Notes: a model not told the origin generated them from the letters alone. A stretch of 64,000 nucleotides of DNA from Macrotis lagotis (GCF_037893015.1 NC_133661.1:183064508-183128507), one strand, 5' to 3'. Counted from the first letter of the stretch, positions 45,061 through 58,335 are shown. Made by a program: numbers and translations.

Positions 45061-45550
45061 ATTTATATGAATTTAAAAAATATGAAATTAAAAACCCTCC
45101 CGCTCCTCCGCCTTTTTCCCTGGCTTCCTCTCTCGGCCGTGCTCTCCCCCTCCCCCTCCTCTCTCTTTGCCTGAACCCCCTCCCCTAGAAGGCTGACTGA
45201 GGTTACGGCGGCGCTTGCGCAGTGAGCGGATACGGCCGCGGAACTACGGCGGCTCCAGCTCCGCGCGCGAATTAGAGTTAGAACCGGCCCTACAAGTCGC
45301 GGCATCCAAAGCATTTGGGCCCGATTATCCCCTCCGGCGCTCTCTGGGGAGGTTGGGCGGAACGAAGAGGGCCGGAACTCTCAGGCCGAAGCCTGGTCCG
45401 TCTTTTTTTCTCGTCCCCGCTTCCTGTTAGTCTCTCACCGCAGCAACTGCTTGCGTCACCTCCCGGACTTCCAGAGATAGGACAGGAGGGACACGTCTCC
45501 CTAAGCGGGTAGCGCTCTTCGGCGCGTCTCGTTCCGCCCGGAGGCGGTAG

Positions 45551-46087
<537 letters not shown>

Positions 46088-47493
46088 TGAAGGGTCTGGA
46101 CCGAAGCTGCAGTCCATGGCCCCCTTGCTGGGTTTTTGGTAACCTGAGGCACAGAGACAGTGAGTGAGCTCACTGGCTCTTCTAGAAAGGCCTTTCTGTT
46201 AGACCCCAGTGCTCACCCCCACTCCATTCCTGACCTGTCCCCGTTCTCATCCCGCCGAGTCGGGGGACCCCCGCTTTAAAACCACAGATTCGGTGAAATC
46301 CTCATTCCTCCAGATGGCTTTTCTTTCCAGCAGTACTCCGATTTCATTCATCAACAAGTAGTTTACAAAATTCAGGCCCAGTCTCTGGTCATGCCTTAGG
46401 GTCGAGCTTGGATTCTGGAAGACTCGAATTCACATGCTGCCCTTGTTGACCAGAAAATTTAGTAAACATTTTTTTAAGCACCCACCACGTGCCAGGCACT
46501 TGCAAAAGGGTGGAGATTCAAAAAGAGATAGAAACCGGCCTCTGCCCTCAAGGGGTTTACAGTCTTATGCTTGCCAACAAATATATACAATGCAAACTTT
46601 ATACAGAATAAAAAGAAAATAATTAGCAGAGGGGTTTGGCAAGACTTCTTTAGAAAGTGAGATTTTTTAGCTAGGCTTTAAAGGAAGCCAGAGAGGGCAG
46701 TTTCTTCAGCTGTAAAATGAGAATAATGGTACCAAGTTCCAGGGAATGCTGTAGAGATCAAATGTATTATTTGTAAAAGACTTTGGCACAGAGTAGATGT
46801 TTATTAAAAGATTGTTTCCTAATTAAACAGTATGTGTAGTCTGTAAGTACTTGCTAACTTTTAAAACTAAAACTAGGAATCTTTTTTTATCTTTGCTTTG
46901 AACCTGTACTTGAATTTCATACATTCATCCTGGGCAACCTCTTTATGAGACCATAGGGTTAGGTGACTTGTCCAAGGTCACACAGGTCGTCCTGACTCCA
47001 GGGTAGGTGCACTACATCACCTAAGTGCCCCCTCTCTTAAACCATTTTTAATGTAGCTGTATGTCTCTGTATATTTCTCCTACCTTTAAAACAAAATAAT
47101 GTTTGCTCTTTTCTATAACCCACACAATTCTGTACAGAAGTTGTATGTAGCAAATAGTTGATGAGTATTTGTTGTTTTACTGATATGATGGAATTTCCTG
47201 CAAGTACTTATAGTTAGTTATAGTTCCTTAGAGTGGGAAGACCCATAAAATGACATTCCAGGGAAATCCAGAACTTTTTCTAAGTTTATTCTAGTTGAAT
47301 AATTTGTCTTAGAATTTGATCATAGAACATAAAAGGGACTATTAGTACTATGTCCAATCCTGTCACCCTGTACCTGAGGAAAACTGGCCCAAAGATAAGT
47401 TCTGTCATAATCAAGTAATAATTTTAATATAAAATCCTAATAATGTAACTTGTTAATATGTAATAATGTAACTTATTACATTATTAATAGAAA

Positions 47494-47648
47494 GTGGGGT
47501 GGCTAGGTGGCGCAGTGGATAGAGCACCGGCCTTGGAGCCAGGAGTACCTGGGTTCAAATCCGACCTCAGATACATAATTACCTAGCCGTGTGGCCTTGG
47601 GCAAGCCATTTAACCCCATTGCCTTGAAAAAAATCTAAAAAAAAAACC
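47494..47648 (+). repeat. Marsupial tRNA-derived SINE
   Basis: Full-length copy with a perfect-looking A box (GGCGCAGTGGATAGAGCACC) and B box (GGTTCAAATCC), in DAD1 intron 1. Confidence 0.92.
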
Positions 47649-48234
47649 AAAGCAAAAAAACCAGGAATAAAAAAAGGAAAGTAAGTTACTTGAGGGCAAG
47701 AACAGTTTTCACTGTTGTTCTTTCCATCCCCAGCTCTAAGCAGTGTTCCTTACATATATACACACACACACCCCTAATTAGAGGCTTAATAAATACTTTT
47801 TGATTGATAGCATTACACTCTTGGAGATTGTGGGACATTTAAACATAAACCAGCATCCCCTATTCCAGGCATAGTCTGTAACTTCACTTTATGGGGACTT
47901 TCCTCCAGTGATACAGGTTGCAACTCATCCATAATTTGGGAAGTCTTTGAGAACTTCCTATGGCTGTCTGTTTTATTACCCTATGATCACCCTGGTCATT
48001 TTTTTTTTTTAACATTTTAGCCAAGCTGGCTCTTGGACCAGACATAGCTTTGAGCTTCTTAGAAATACTCAGAATTGTACTTTGCTGTCCTAACCACACA
48101 ATCCAGCATCACTTCTATGCCACATTGAAGCATTGGAAAGAGTCTGTAACAAGCTCCTCCTACCAGTGCAGAACTATACCACCATTGCAATATGTTGTCT
48201 GAGGGAGTCTCTGGGACACTGAGAAGTTGGTCAG

Positions 48235-48365
48235 TGAATCTGCAAATATTTATTAAGCACTTTTTCTTTGCAAACCTTTATGCTAAGTGTTGAAGATACA
48301 AAGAAAGGCAAAAACAAAAACAACCCGTGCTCTTAAGGAGCTAATACTTCAGTGGGAGAGACAAC
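48235..48365 (+). repeat. Ancient interspersed repeat fragment
   Basis: TATTTATTAAGCACTTTTTC, then TGCTAAGTGTTGAAGATACA and CTTAAGGAGCTAATACTTCA. The same repeat type is seen at 46475-46580, 17625-17750 and 38230-38320. Family not certain (L3/CR1-like). Confidence 0.5.
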
Positions 48366-48383
48366 ATACATAGTAAGGTAGAT

Positions 48384-48402
48384 GTGTGTGTGTGTGTGTG
48401 TA
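48384..48402. repeat. (TG)n microsatellite
   Basis: Nine or so TG units, then TATG variants. Confidence 0.85.
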
Positions 48403-48834
48403 TGTATACATAGTGTGTACTAAATATACATGTGGGCATGTGTATATGCATATAATGTATGTGTTGTACATATGCGATAATTTGGAGTCAATGGGAGGTA
48501 CTAGCATTAATGTTTTTTCTTTTTAATTTTAAGTTCTTACTCCCTATGAAGAAAATTTTCAATGTATTTTCATATTAGATATGGCTATATTATTGCAAAA
48601 ATACTCAATTTCACATGCATTTTGCATGTGAAATTATGCTTCAATTTTCATTTAGTTCATTTAGTTCTCTGGAGAGAGTTAGTATATTTTTCATTGTGAG
48701 CCCCTTGTATCATTTGTATTGATCAGAGAAGCTATAAATTTTTTACAGTTGATCCATCTTTACATTTCTGTTACTGTGCACAATGATCTCACTTAGCATC
48801 AGTTCATGTATTGGTAATTAGTCATATTCATCTC

Positions 48835-49031
48835 TTCTTGACCTATTTGAGGTTTTCTTCACAAAGATACTGGACTGGTTTGCCATTTGCTCTGCCAACT
48901 CATTTTACTTAAGAGAAAACTGAAGTAAAGAGAATTCAATGATTTACCCAGGGTCACATAGCTAGTAAGTGTCTGAGTCCAGGTTTGAACTCAGGAAGGG
49001 TCATGTTTTGACTCCAGGCCAGTACTCTGAT
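48835..49031 (-). repeat. Long CORE-SINE (antisense)
   Basis: GAGGTTTTCTTCACAAAGAT, GGTTTGCCATTTGCTCTGCC, then core and head (CCAGGCCAGTACTCTGATTT). Confidence 0.75.
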
Positions 49032-49804
49032 TTTGAAATCAACTGCAGTATCAATTCATATAGATCTTGTTATGTTTTTTTCTCTTAATCCCCATCATCA
49101 TTTTTTTATTGCACAATATTACTCTATCACAAGCATATACCACAATGTGTTCATTCTTCAATTGTTAAGCATCTCCTTGGTTCCTAGTTCTTTGTCATCA
49201 CTAAAAAAACTGCTATAAATATTTTTTGTATAAGGAACTTTTTCCTTTTTCTTTAATCTCTTTGGGATACTGACCTAATAGCTTTGTCAGAGGGCATGCA
49301 CATTTTTATAGGGCATTCAGCATAGTTCCAAATTGATCTCCACAACTGCACCAACAGTTTATTCAAGTACTTATTTCCCTCATCTTTTATATTCATTCAT
49401 TAGACTTTGTTTTATTGTTTCTTTAAGTCTGATGAAGTCATTCGCTTCCACTTGGCCAATTCTAATTTTTAAGGATTTTCTTTTCAACTTTTGTACTTCT
49501 TCTTACCATTTGATTATTTCTTTTTCTTTGTTCTTTTCTATAGTGAACTTTTGTGCCTCTTTTGCTAAGTTTTTAATTTTCTTCATATTTTTCTTGAGTT
49601 ACTCTCTTTTCCTACTTTTTCCTTTTATTCTTATCTCTTTAACTCTTTTAGGAATTCTCATTGGGCTTGTATCTAGTTATTCCTACCCCTTTGAGGCTTT
49701 GTAGCTATTTTCACTCTATTTTTCTTGTCTTCCCTGCCACCATGGTAACTTTTTATGGTCAAGTTCTTTTTTTTGTTTGCCTATTTCTTGACTTTGAACT
49801 TTTT

Positions 49805-49960
49805 TTTAGGTTTTTTTTTTTTGCAAAGCAAATGGGGTTAAGTGGCTTGCCCAAGGCCACACAGCTAGGTAATTATTAAATGTCTGAGACTGGATTTGAA
49901 CCCAGGTACTCCTGACTCCAGGAGGGTGGTGCTTTATCAACTGCGCCACCTAGCCACCCC
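49805..49960 (-). repeat. Marsupial tRNA-derived SINE (antisense), nested in LINE
   Basis: Full-length antisense copy with a 10-bp duplication TGAACTTTTT at 49795-49804 and 49961-49970. Confidence 0.92.
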
Positions 49961-50699
49961 TGAACTTTTTGTTAAAGTTGGGCTCTGCTCACTTGGGGGT
50001 TGAGGAGGCATTGTCACAAAATTTAAGCTTTTTTGTATTGTATTTTCAGAGGTAATTCAGAGGGTCTACACATTTTCTGTTTTTTTTTTCAAAGTGAGTG
50101 ATATGGGGGACAGGTATGGTCAGTGTTTTTATGTTCCATACTCTGGTCTTAGCAGGAAGGGCTCGTGTTCTCCTGCAGCCATAAGTGCTAGTGGTCCTCT
50201 CTGCCTTGGAATTTGAACCCTGTTTCCTTATGACTTGACCACAAGCACTCTCTCTGCCTTGGAAATGTGATCCAGAATTATGTATACGCCCTTGAATTGC
50301 CACTCAGCTCCAGCTGTACCCAGTAATAGCAAAAGATCCCCTCTAATCTCTTTCATTATTTGACAATCCACCTCCTCTATAGTCCTCTCTGGACCAAGAG
50401 CTCTGAAAGCTGCTACTGCCCTACTACAGCTTCTTCAGGGCCTGTCAGGGCTGCATGAGCTGCCTGCTGTGGGGTGTGCTCTGGACTGGTCCCCGCCCTG
50501 GGGTCACAAACCTCTTAGACCCAACCTCTAAATTATCTTAAGTTGGAAAAATTTCTCACTCTGATCTTTGGTTGACTCTACTGTTCCAATATTTGATTTG
50601 AGGAGTTATTTAAAAATTGCTTGGAGGGGGCTTTTTTAGAGTTCAGTGGGGTTGCTGCCTGTGTTCTGTCATCTTGACTTCACCCTTGAGGAGAGAGAG

Positions 50700-52185
50700 T
50701 TCTAAGTATCAGTGATAGTGAAAGTGCTGAATTGGAGACAATCTCTTTTGAGAAACACCAAGGTCAGCCTCACTATGCATGGAAGGGAATAAAATGTTAA
50801 GAAGCATGGAAAAGGAGGAAGAGGCTTAGTTATGAAGGGCTTTAAAAGCTAAATAGTATTTCATTTTTGATCTTGAAGGTAAAGTTTATTCAATAGCATA
50901 GGAAGCTCACTTTGGTAGGAGAGTGTTAGATGAATAGGAGAGGGGAAACTAACCATAAGGGTATTTGTACTAATTGCAGGTATGAGATGATGAGGAGTCT
51001 GCACTTGGATGGTAGCAGCATCAGAGTGAAAAGATCATGTAAGTGACTTTTGCAGGGTCTCACAACCAGTATGTGACAGAGGCCAGATTAGGGCCAGATT
51101 TCCCTAAGGCCAACTTTCTATGCACTATTTCATGCTATTCTATTTATATGACAATTCAATTAATTAATTGTTCTAATCTCTATTCAAACCTAAAGTTCCT
51201 ACCATACCCCTTTGTTCCCCACCTGTTTAGCTGAAGACTGAAAAAACTGAAGCCATTTATCTTTCTCCCTCATTTCTCATGTACCAGAGTAATCAGATAG
51301 CTTCCTCCATTCAGATCTCACATTAAGAGGTGTCTCCTTTTTTATTTTGGAAAACCTTTATAAATTATTTCCATCTTTGCAGATTCCTTCTCCTTCTTTC
51401 TACCTTGTTTTAAGGTCTTCAGTCTTTTCCTGTAAACTTAAAAGCATGTCCAAGCTTCTCCCATTCCCCCAAAAAACCTTTACTAGACCCTGTAGTCAGT
51501 ACTCAGTTAATATCTGTAATAATCTCGTCAAGAGACTTCACTGTAACTTCACTTTATATAGACAGATTCCTTATATTACTACTTTGTTCTTTCTGAGGTT
51601 TGTCTCAGCTAAGCTTAAGGTCCTGGAACTAAAAGTTTTCTAAAACGTTTGATGATATTTTACATACTTTGCATTTTTAGGACTTTTAGGGGTAAAAAGA
51701 TCTGGAAGTTAGAATTCCCAGGGTAGGACTTATTCACAATCTCTTTACATATGCTCTTAAGACCAACCACAGACTTGGATTTCTGGTGAATGCTGATGTT
51801 TTCTGGTAGGAGGTAGGATTTGACTTGGTAACATTTTCTTTCTTTTTTTTTGCTAAATGTAGCATAACTTAATTTTTACCCTTTGTATAGTATAAATATT
51901 TATGTACATATTTCTCCTCTATTAAAATGTATGTTCTCTAAGTCTCACCAAAAGTCCTGTTTCCGGTCAAATCAGACCATGGGGTGAAATGGTTCTTGTA
52001 AAGGCTAGTAAAAGAAATGTCTTTGCACAACACTCCCCTCACTGTAATAAACATAATTGTTCAAGTCATGTCTTTATTATATGACACCATGGTTCTCTTC
52101 AATTAGAAAGGACAAACATTGTCATCATAAAGCAGAGTTATCAAACAAGTAATCCCTACTAGACACAGTAAGAACCAGATTAAAA
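50700..52185. other. DAD1 intron 1, nothing gene-like
   Basis: 50730-50960 resembles an ancient L3/CR1-like repeat (TTATGAAGGGCTTTAAAAGC). The rest, including short frames at 51043-51643, shows no domain. Confidence 0.45.
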
Positions 52186-52189
52186 CATT

Positions 52190-52352
52190 GAGGGGGCGGC
52201 TAGGTGGTGCAGTGGATAAAGCACGGGCCCTGGAGTCAGGAGTACCTGGGTTCAAATATGGTCTCAGACACTTAATAATTACCTAGCTGTGTGGCCTTGG
52301 GCAAGCCACTTAACTCCATTTGCCTTGCAGAAACCTAAAAAAAACCCCAAAA
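52190..52352 (+). repeat. Marsupial tRNA-derived SINE
   Basis: Full-length copy. Short flanking ACATT(GA)-type repeats. Confidence 0.9.
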
Positions 52353-52503
52353 ACATTATTGAGGATTATTTAACAAAAATATACAGAAAAATATAATTAA
52401 TAGTACATTTAAAAACCTAGTTCTGTATCCTGTTACAGAGGATCCTTATATATGATTGGATTAATGACCCCTCTTTCTATTGGAGTTTGAAAAGGGATGA
52501 GAG

Positions 52504-52811
52504 GGGCGGCTAGGTGGCTCAGTGGATAAAGCACCAGCCCTGGAGTCAGGAGTACATAGGTTCAAAATCTGGTCTCAGACACTTAATAATTGCCTAGTTG
52601 TGTGGCCTTGGGCAAGCCACTTAACCCCATTGCCTTGCAAAAAAAAAAAACCTAAAAAAAAATAGGGACGCTAGGTGGTGGAGTGGATAGAGCACTGGCC
52701 CTGGAGTCAGGAGTACCTGAGTTCAAATCCGGCCTCAGACACTTAATAATTACCCAGCTGTGTGGCCTTGGGCAAGCCACCCCATTGCCTTGCAAAAAAC
52801 TTAAAAAAAAA
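52504..52811 (+). repeat. Head-to-tail SINE dimer within one target duplication
   Basis: Two near-complete SINE units in the same orientation, about 52504-52662 and 52663-52811. The outer 15-bp duplication is GAAAAGGGATGAGAG (52489-52503 and 52812-52826). No obvious duplication lies between the units apart from the A-rich linker. Confidence 0.9.
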
Positions 52812-52889
52812 GAAAAGGGATGAGAGTAAAAGGCCATACTTGTGGAAGCCAACTTGCTACAGAAGGCTTCATCCATTCTGTTTAGCCTT

Positions 52890-53520
52890 TTGCTTTTTTA
52901 AAAAGTAAATTTTATTAGTCTTAGGCTTTTATATTACATTTCCTAATGTGGTCCTCCTTCCTCAAGAGGCATCCATTGTAACAAAGAAGAAAAAAAATTA
53001 CAGTTTAGCAGAATTAAACAATACAGCATAAAATTCTTGCCATCTTCAATATTCCACTTCCATATTCTTCCATCTCTGCAAAGAATCAGGGAGAGGAACT
53101 TTATCTCTGAATTCATTTTTGGCCATTAAACATTTGAAGCATCCAATTTTGATTTTTTTTTACATGATTTTCATCATTGTTTATATAGCTTTCCTGGTTC
53201 TATTTACATTACATTAGTTCATGTCAGTTTGCCCTTGCTTCTCTCTCTGTTATTCATGGCTTCTTCAAGAAGGGTAATCCATTATATTCATGTGCATCAC
53301 TTATTTAGTCATTTCCTAATTAATGGGCATGATATGTTGTTTATAGTTCTTTTCTAAGATAAAAAAAACCCAATTGCTATAAATAGTTTGGTGTATGGTG
53401 GATCTTTTATATTGAGCTCCTTGAGAATCCATGCTTATTAATGGAATCTTGGGTTAAAGGATAAAGACATTTTAGTTACTGCTTTGAACAGTTCTCAAGT
53501 CCCATTAAGCCCTGATCATC
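52890..53520 (-). mobile_element. LINE 3' end (antisense, L1-type)
   Basis: Antisense L1-type 3' region: CTAATTAATGGGCATGATAT corresponds to the conserved final-codon/3'UTR stretch also seen at about 56110. Truncated at its 5' end. Confidence 0.55.
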
Positions 53521-53639
53521 TGAGTTTTCTTGGCATCATAGCCTTGTTATTATATTTAGTACTTGCTGCCCAGATCATATAGAGTCTCTGGTGGCTAGAT
53601 CAATGATATGAAGGTCTAGAATAGTGGGTAGTTATTATC

Positions 53640-53970
53640 AGCAAAACATATGATTTAGAGTCACAATGAACCTTAGAGATCATTTTGTCTGGTCATCTCA
53701 TTTTATAGGTGAAGAACCTTAGGTCACTAATTAAATGACTTAAGTCTCACAGGTAGCAGGGTTGGGATATGAACCCAGGCTCTTAGAATTTCATACTTAA
53801 GTATCACTTTAAGATTTATAAGTGCTTTTCTCACAACACTATGTTGTAGATAGTACAAGTATTACCACTAGACGAAGAAAACTAACCACTGAATTTCAGA
53901 GAGGTTATGTGACTTTTCCTAGGATCAGAATCAAGACTTGAACCTAGGTCTTCTAATTCTAAGACTGGCA
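53640..53970 (-). repeat. Two antisense MIR-type copies
   Basis: First about 53640-53785 (CATCTCATTTTATAGGTGAA). Second about 53795-53970 (TTCAGAGAGGTTATGTGACT, TTGAACCTAGGTCTTCTAAT). Confidence 0.65.
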
Positions 53971-54372
53971 TTTTTGATTATATCACACTTGTACTGATGA
54001 TTTTTTCTTTTTTTTTTTTTTTGATAGGCTATAAGGAGATTAGTCTCTCTGGAATCTCATACTTCCTTTTCCCCCATTCTCTGTCCTACCAATACTTAAA
54101 AGCTGCTTTGGAAGAGATAAGATGGAAAAGTCATAAATAGATAATTTTTACATAGTAATGGATAATAAATATTAAATAGGGGTACAGGTGGAATTCAGAG
54201 GAAGGTGAGAAATCACAGGATTTATAGAGGGTAAAAATCTCATACACAGGAAGTGAGATTTGAGGTTACTTTTGAAGGATGGGTAACAAATATTTATACT
54301 AACCATTAGGAACTGTAAGGTGAATAATTGGCATACTTTGTCCACAATGAATTTATAATCATTTCAGTATAT

Positions 54373-54430
54373 ATGGGCTGCTTGATGCTGCAGTAGAGTA
54401 CTGAGCCTGGAGTCAGGAAGACTCATCTTC
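54373..54430 (+). repeat. SINE head fragment
   Basis: GCTGCAGTAGAGTACTGAGC and CTGGAGTCAGGAAGACTC. The 3' part is missing. Confidence 0.65.
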
Positions 54431-54999
54431 TGGTTTTAGCTATCTTGCCAACTTGTCAGTAATCAAAATTTACATTCCTTTGGACAGTGCACCTGCAGGT
54501 AAGGATTTGAATACCCTGTGGTGAACTGAAAGAAAGGAAGGGAGAGGAGAGGAGAAAGGATCTGTATTGCCCTACTGGCCAGCAGTGCAGATGGCAGAAG
54601 GTAGAGCAAGAATGAGGAGTGAAGAATAATATGATTTTGCTCATCTATTTAAAAAAAATACAGTGGAGAGAATTGTTGGGTAAGGATGGACAAGTACAAT
54701 GAGACCTAATTATATAGCAGACCTTGAAGGGATTGGGAGTTTATATCTTATTTAAATAGGCAATTGGGAACTAATGAGGTTTTTTTAGTAGTGTAGTGAT
54801 ATGATCATAGCAATGTATTAGGAAGGTTTATTTGGATAATAGGGAGAATATATTAGAAGTTTAAAATTAGAAAGAAAACAGGTATTTGGAAAAAAAATCT
54901 TTGTAGCAGGTTTCTTTGAAAAAGATATGTCAGAAGGAACAACTTCATAAGAAAAGTTATTTGCAGTAATTAAAAGATCAAAGGAAGAGGTTTAGGCTG

Positions 55000-56580
55000 T
55001 AAGCAACCATATGAAAAAAATGCTCTAAATCACTAATAATTACAGAAATGCAAATTAAATGTCTTTGAGATTCCACTTTTTACTCTAAATGCAATCTGAG
55101 TAAATTGGCAAAGTTGACAAAAAAAAATGAATGTTATTGAAAGGACTTAAGGAAATTAATGTTTCTGATATTGGTATCCCTATGACTTTGTCCAGTTGTT
55201 CTGGAAAGCAATCTGGAACCAGAGTCAAAAAATCACTGCCTTTGACCCAATGATACCACTCTAGGTTATACAACAAAGGGTTCAAAGAGAGAAGTAAAGG
55301 ACCCATATGTCCAAAAATTATAACAGCTCTTTTTGTAGTGACAACTGAAAACTTAGGGAGTGTGTCTGTCCATCATTGAGGAATTAAGATAGATGAGTAC
55401 AATGAAATAATATACTATTAAAATAATGAAATGGATGGTTCCTTAGAAAACCTAGAAGAATTTATATGATGATGCAGAGTGGAGTGAGTAGGATTAGAAT
55501 GATTTATTTAATAATAACTTTATAAAGACAAACAACTTTGAAAGACTTAAGAATTCTATCTATACATTAACCAACCTTGAATCTAGAGGACCATAGACAT
55601 GCTGTTTCTTTTCTTTTTTTAAAAAATTATTTGTTTTTCCAACTACATGCTATGGTAGTTTTTAACCTTTCTTTTTTTAAACAAGGTTTTGAGTTTTTCT
55701 CCCTCCCCCTGACAGAAAGCAGTCTATATTGATCATACTGTGAGAAAAGAATCAGATCCAAATGGAAAAAAAAAAACTTAGAAAAAAAATGATATAATAC
55801 ATTAGACAACTTTTAAAAATTAGAGATAGTAAACTTTGGTTTTCATTTAAACTCCACAGTTCCTTCTCTGGATATGGATGGTATTTTCCATCATAAGTTT
55901 TTTAAAATTACCTTTGATTTATTGTACTGCTGAAATGAAGAAGTCCATCATGATTGATTATTACCCCAAGTTGTTATTGTGTATAATGTTTTTCTGATTC
56001 TGCTCATTTCATTCAGCATTAATTCATGCAAGTCTTGCCAAAGTTTTCTGAAATCTTGTCCCTCATGATTTCTTATGGAACAATATATCACATTCATATA
56101 CCACAATTTGTTCAATCATTCCCCAATTGATGGGCATCACCCTCATTTTCCAGTTCCTTGCCACCTCAAAAAGAGCTGCTATGAATATTTTTGACAGAGA
56201 CATGCTGTTTCTGATATAGAGGTAATGAACCCAAGATACAGAGTAAGACATGTTTTTGGACATAGCTAGTGTGAAATTTGTTTTACTTGGCCATGTGAAT
56301 GTTAGAAAATGTTAGAAGGTTTTTCTTGTTTTTAGTTAGAGCTAGAGTAGGAAGGAAGAGAGCTAGGCTATGATAAAATAGCAAAATAAAAGAAAAGCAG
56401 GTTATGAATATTTTAAAATGCACAGAAAAGAATAGTAGAAAGGCCAGAAAATTGAATCTTGGAATTTTTTTTTAATATTTGAAAGAAAAAGTAGAATACA
56501 ACAGCAATCCTAATTTCATGTACAAATGTCTTCCTCTTTTACTATCTTTATGGAAATGCCCGTTTTTTTTTATTTTTAAG
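55000..56580 (+). mobile_element. L1-type 3' region (sense), split by a second L1
   Basis: The sense L1 3' portion (GAAAGCAATCTGGAACCAGA, GACCCAATGATACCACTCTA, AACAGCTCTTTTTGTAGTGA) runs to 55609 and resumes at 56213. It is interrupted by an antisense L1 3' end. Confidence 0.6.
55610..56197 (-). mobile_element. 5'-truncated L1 3' end (antisense), nested
   Basis: A 588-bp antisense L1 3' end whose poly-A side is the T-run at 55610. It is bounded by a perfect 15-bp duplication AGACATGCTGTTTCT at 55595-55609 and 56198-56212. Confidence 0.85.
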
Positions 56581-57249
56581 TTCTTAATAAAAAAAAAGAA
56601 AAAAGTAGAACTATTGAACAAAGGATGTTTTGAAAAGGAAACTTTTCTTAAGTAAACTAAGGCCAGAAAGACCAATTGAATCATTGTAGTAGTCTTGGTA
56701 AGGAGATGAAGGCAGGGTAGAGGCAAGTAAAGGCAAGTAATCAATCCCAAGACTAGTCTCATGAATTCAAGAACATTGAAGGCCAGGTTGTTGTGATTAT
56801 TATTTGGCAAAAAAGCATAGAGCAGAGTGTAACCTTTAAGGCTTGCCCTCTGCTTCTTATTTTTTCCCACATATATGTTTAGAAAGTATAAGAATTATCA
56901 ATACAGGCAACTGCAAAGATAATGCTGGGCAGGCAAGCCTGACTACCTGAAGTGGTAGGACACCCTGGAGAAGAGACAGGAGGTGGCATTATGCCAGACA
57001 GATCAAATCACCACCACACCTCAAACATCACTTTGCCTCAGTCTTCATTGGAGACAGCTAAGGATCCTGAACCCAAGGGCCAAGGGAATAGCAATATTTT
57101 CTAAACTGCTGACAGTATGCTAGCTCAGTCTCTATAGCCATCAGTGAGGGAAGCAGATACTGTAGAGAAAGGAACCTCTTCTCCTTCCTGCTGACCAACT
57201 GCTACTTAAAGCAAGTGAGCCCACGAGCCCTTGGAGTTTTAGCAGTCCC

Positions 57250-57965
57250 TTTTCCATTTGCCCAGTTGTATTTTTAAAGGAATTATCTTAAGTCAATTTT
57301 TCTGTTTTCTCCAAGTTGTTGACTCTCTTCTGCATACTTCCTATTTCTTTTCCCAATTTTTCTACTTGATTTTTAAAATCCTTTTTGTCTCTTCCAAGAG
57401 GACTTTTTGGGCTTGAGGCCAATTCATATTCCTCTCTGGGGGCTTTACATATAGACCTTTTTTCCAGCATTGTCTTCTGAGAAGTTTTGTTCTCAACACC
57501 ATTGTAGTTTTCTGTTTTCTGTTCATCGTTAACCTAGTCTGTGGTTTTTAAATTTGAATTCTGCTCCTGAGCTTGGAGTGGGGAGGCTTGTTCACCAACC
57601 TTCCATGTGCTGGAGCCTCAGGTATTAATGGTTTCCCCACTGCACTGGGGTTCTGGGACTCATAATTTGCGTTCTATGCTGGGCCTGGAGGTCTCTCATT
57701 TGGACTGCTGTATTGCTGGCCTGGGACCTTGTTTATTTGATCTGTTTGTGCCTGCCTTCCCCACCCTCACACTCCCTTTCCAACTGAGTGAGACAGACCT
57801 TTCCTGAAGTCCTTCCAAGATATCTTAAGCTGAAAAATTCTCCACTTATGTCTTTTTTTGGGGTTCTGTCATTCCATAATCTGTTTAGAGGCTTGATAAA
57901 ATGTTGTTTCTGAGGGAAGCTGGGGAATGTTCAGGAAGTTCCCGGCTTCTCTTCACCATCTTGAC
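57250..57965 (-). mobile_element. L1/HAL1 5'UTR and ORF1 N-terminus (antisense)
   Basis: On the minus strand: leader (AGTCAAGATGGTGAAGAG) at about 57965, GC-richer 5'UTR, then an ORF1 coiled-coil segment (about 57470-57288, ...VEKLGKEIGSMQKRVNNLEK...). Truncated after that. Confidence 0.6.
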
Positions 57966-58129
57966 TGTTCCTTCCACTAGTTCTTTTTCTATCTGTCCCA
58001 ACTCCTGGAACCATCATCCTGGATAGTTTTTGCAAGCATTGCTACTAACAGACTCAGAAAGAGAATTCTTGCCACTGAAGTCCTTGTATTATCAAGTATT
58101 ATCAGTATAGCATCAGAAATAGATATGGT

Positions 58130-58335
58130 TTTATTTTCTTGCTGATTTTAAAAATCCTTTCTGATCTTTTCCAAGAGGAATTTTTGGACTTGAGATATAT
58201 TCCTATTTCCCTCTGGGATTTTACATATAGGTTTTTTCCCAGTGTCCTCTTTGAAATGATGTTTTGATCTTCCTTGTTGCCATAATAGCTTTCTATGGTT
58301 AGAAGATTAAAAAAGCTGTATTGCAGTATGTTTTG
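58130..58335 (-). mobile_element. Second L1/HAL1 ORF1 fragment (antisense)
   Basis: This is a diverged parallel of 57340-57520: CCTTTCTGATCTTTTCCAAG, TCCCTCTGGGATTTTACATA. It is probably an independent older copy. Confidence 0.5.

Larger units (their letters stand above)
48500..50690 (-). mobile_element. HAL1-like (half-L1) LINE, antisense, with SINE inserts
   Basis: Read on the minus strand it starts at about 50690 with a leader (GTCAAGATGACAGAACACAG). It runs through a GC-richer 5'UTR (49970-50690) and a coiled-coil ORF1-like region (about 49370-49790), then passes directly to the last bit of an L1 ORF2 and the 3'UTR (49040-49330 and 48500-48830). The endonuclease/RT part is absent, the same layout as the element at 125-2865. 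A SINE at 49805-49960 and a long SINE at 48835-49031 interrupt it. Confidence 0.6.

Noticed and set aside
56472-56870. 132-codon minus-strand frame
   Set aside because: It has low-complexity Phe/Lys-rich segments and overlaps LINE 3' material. No domain.
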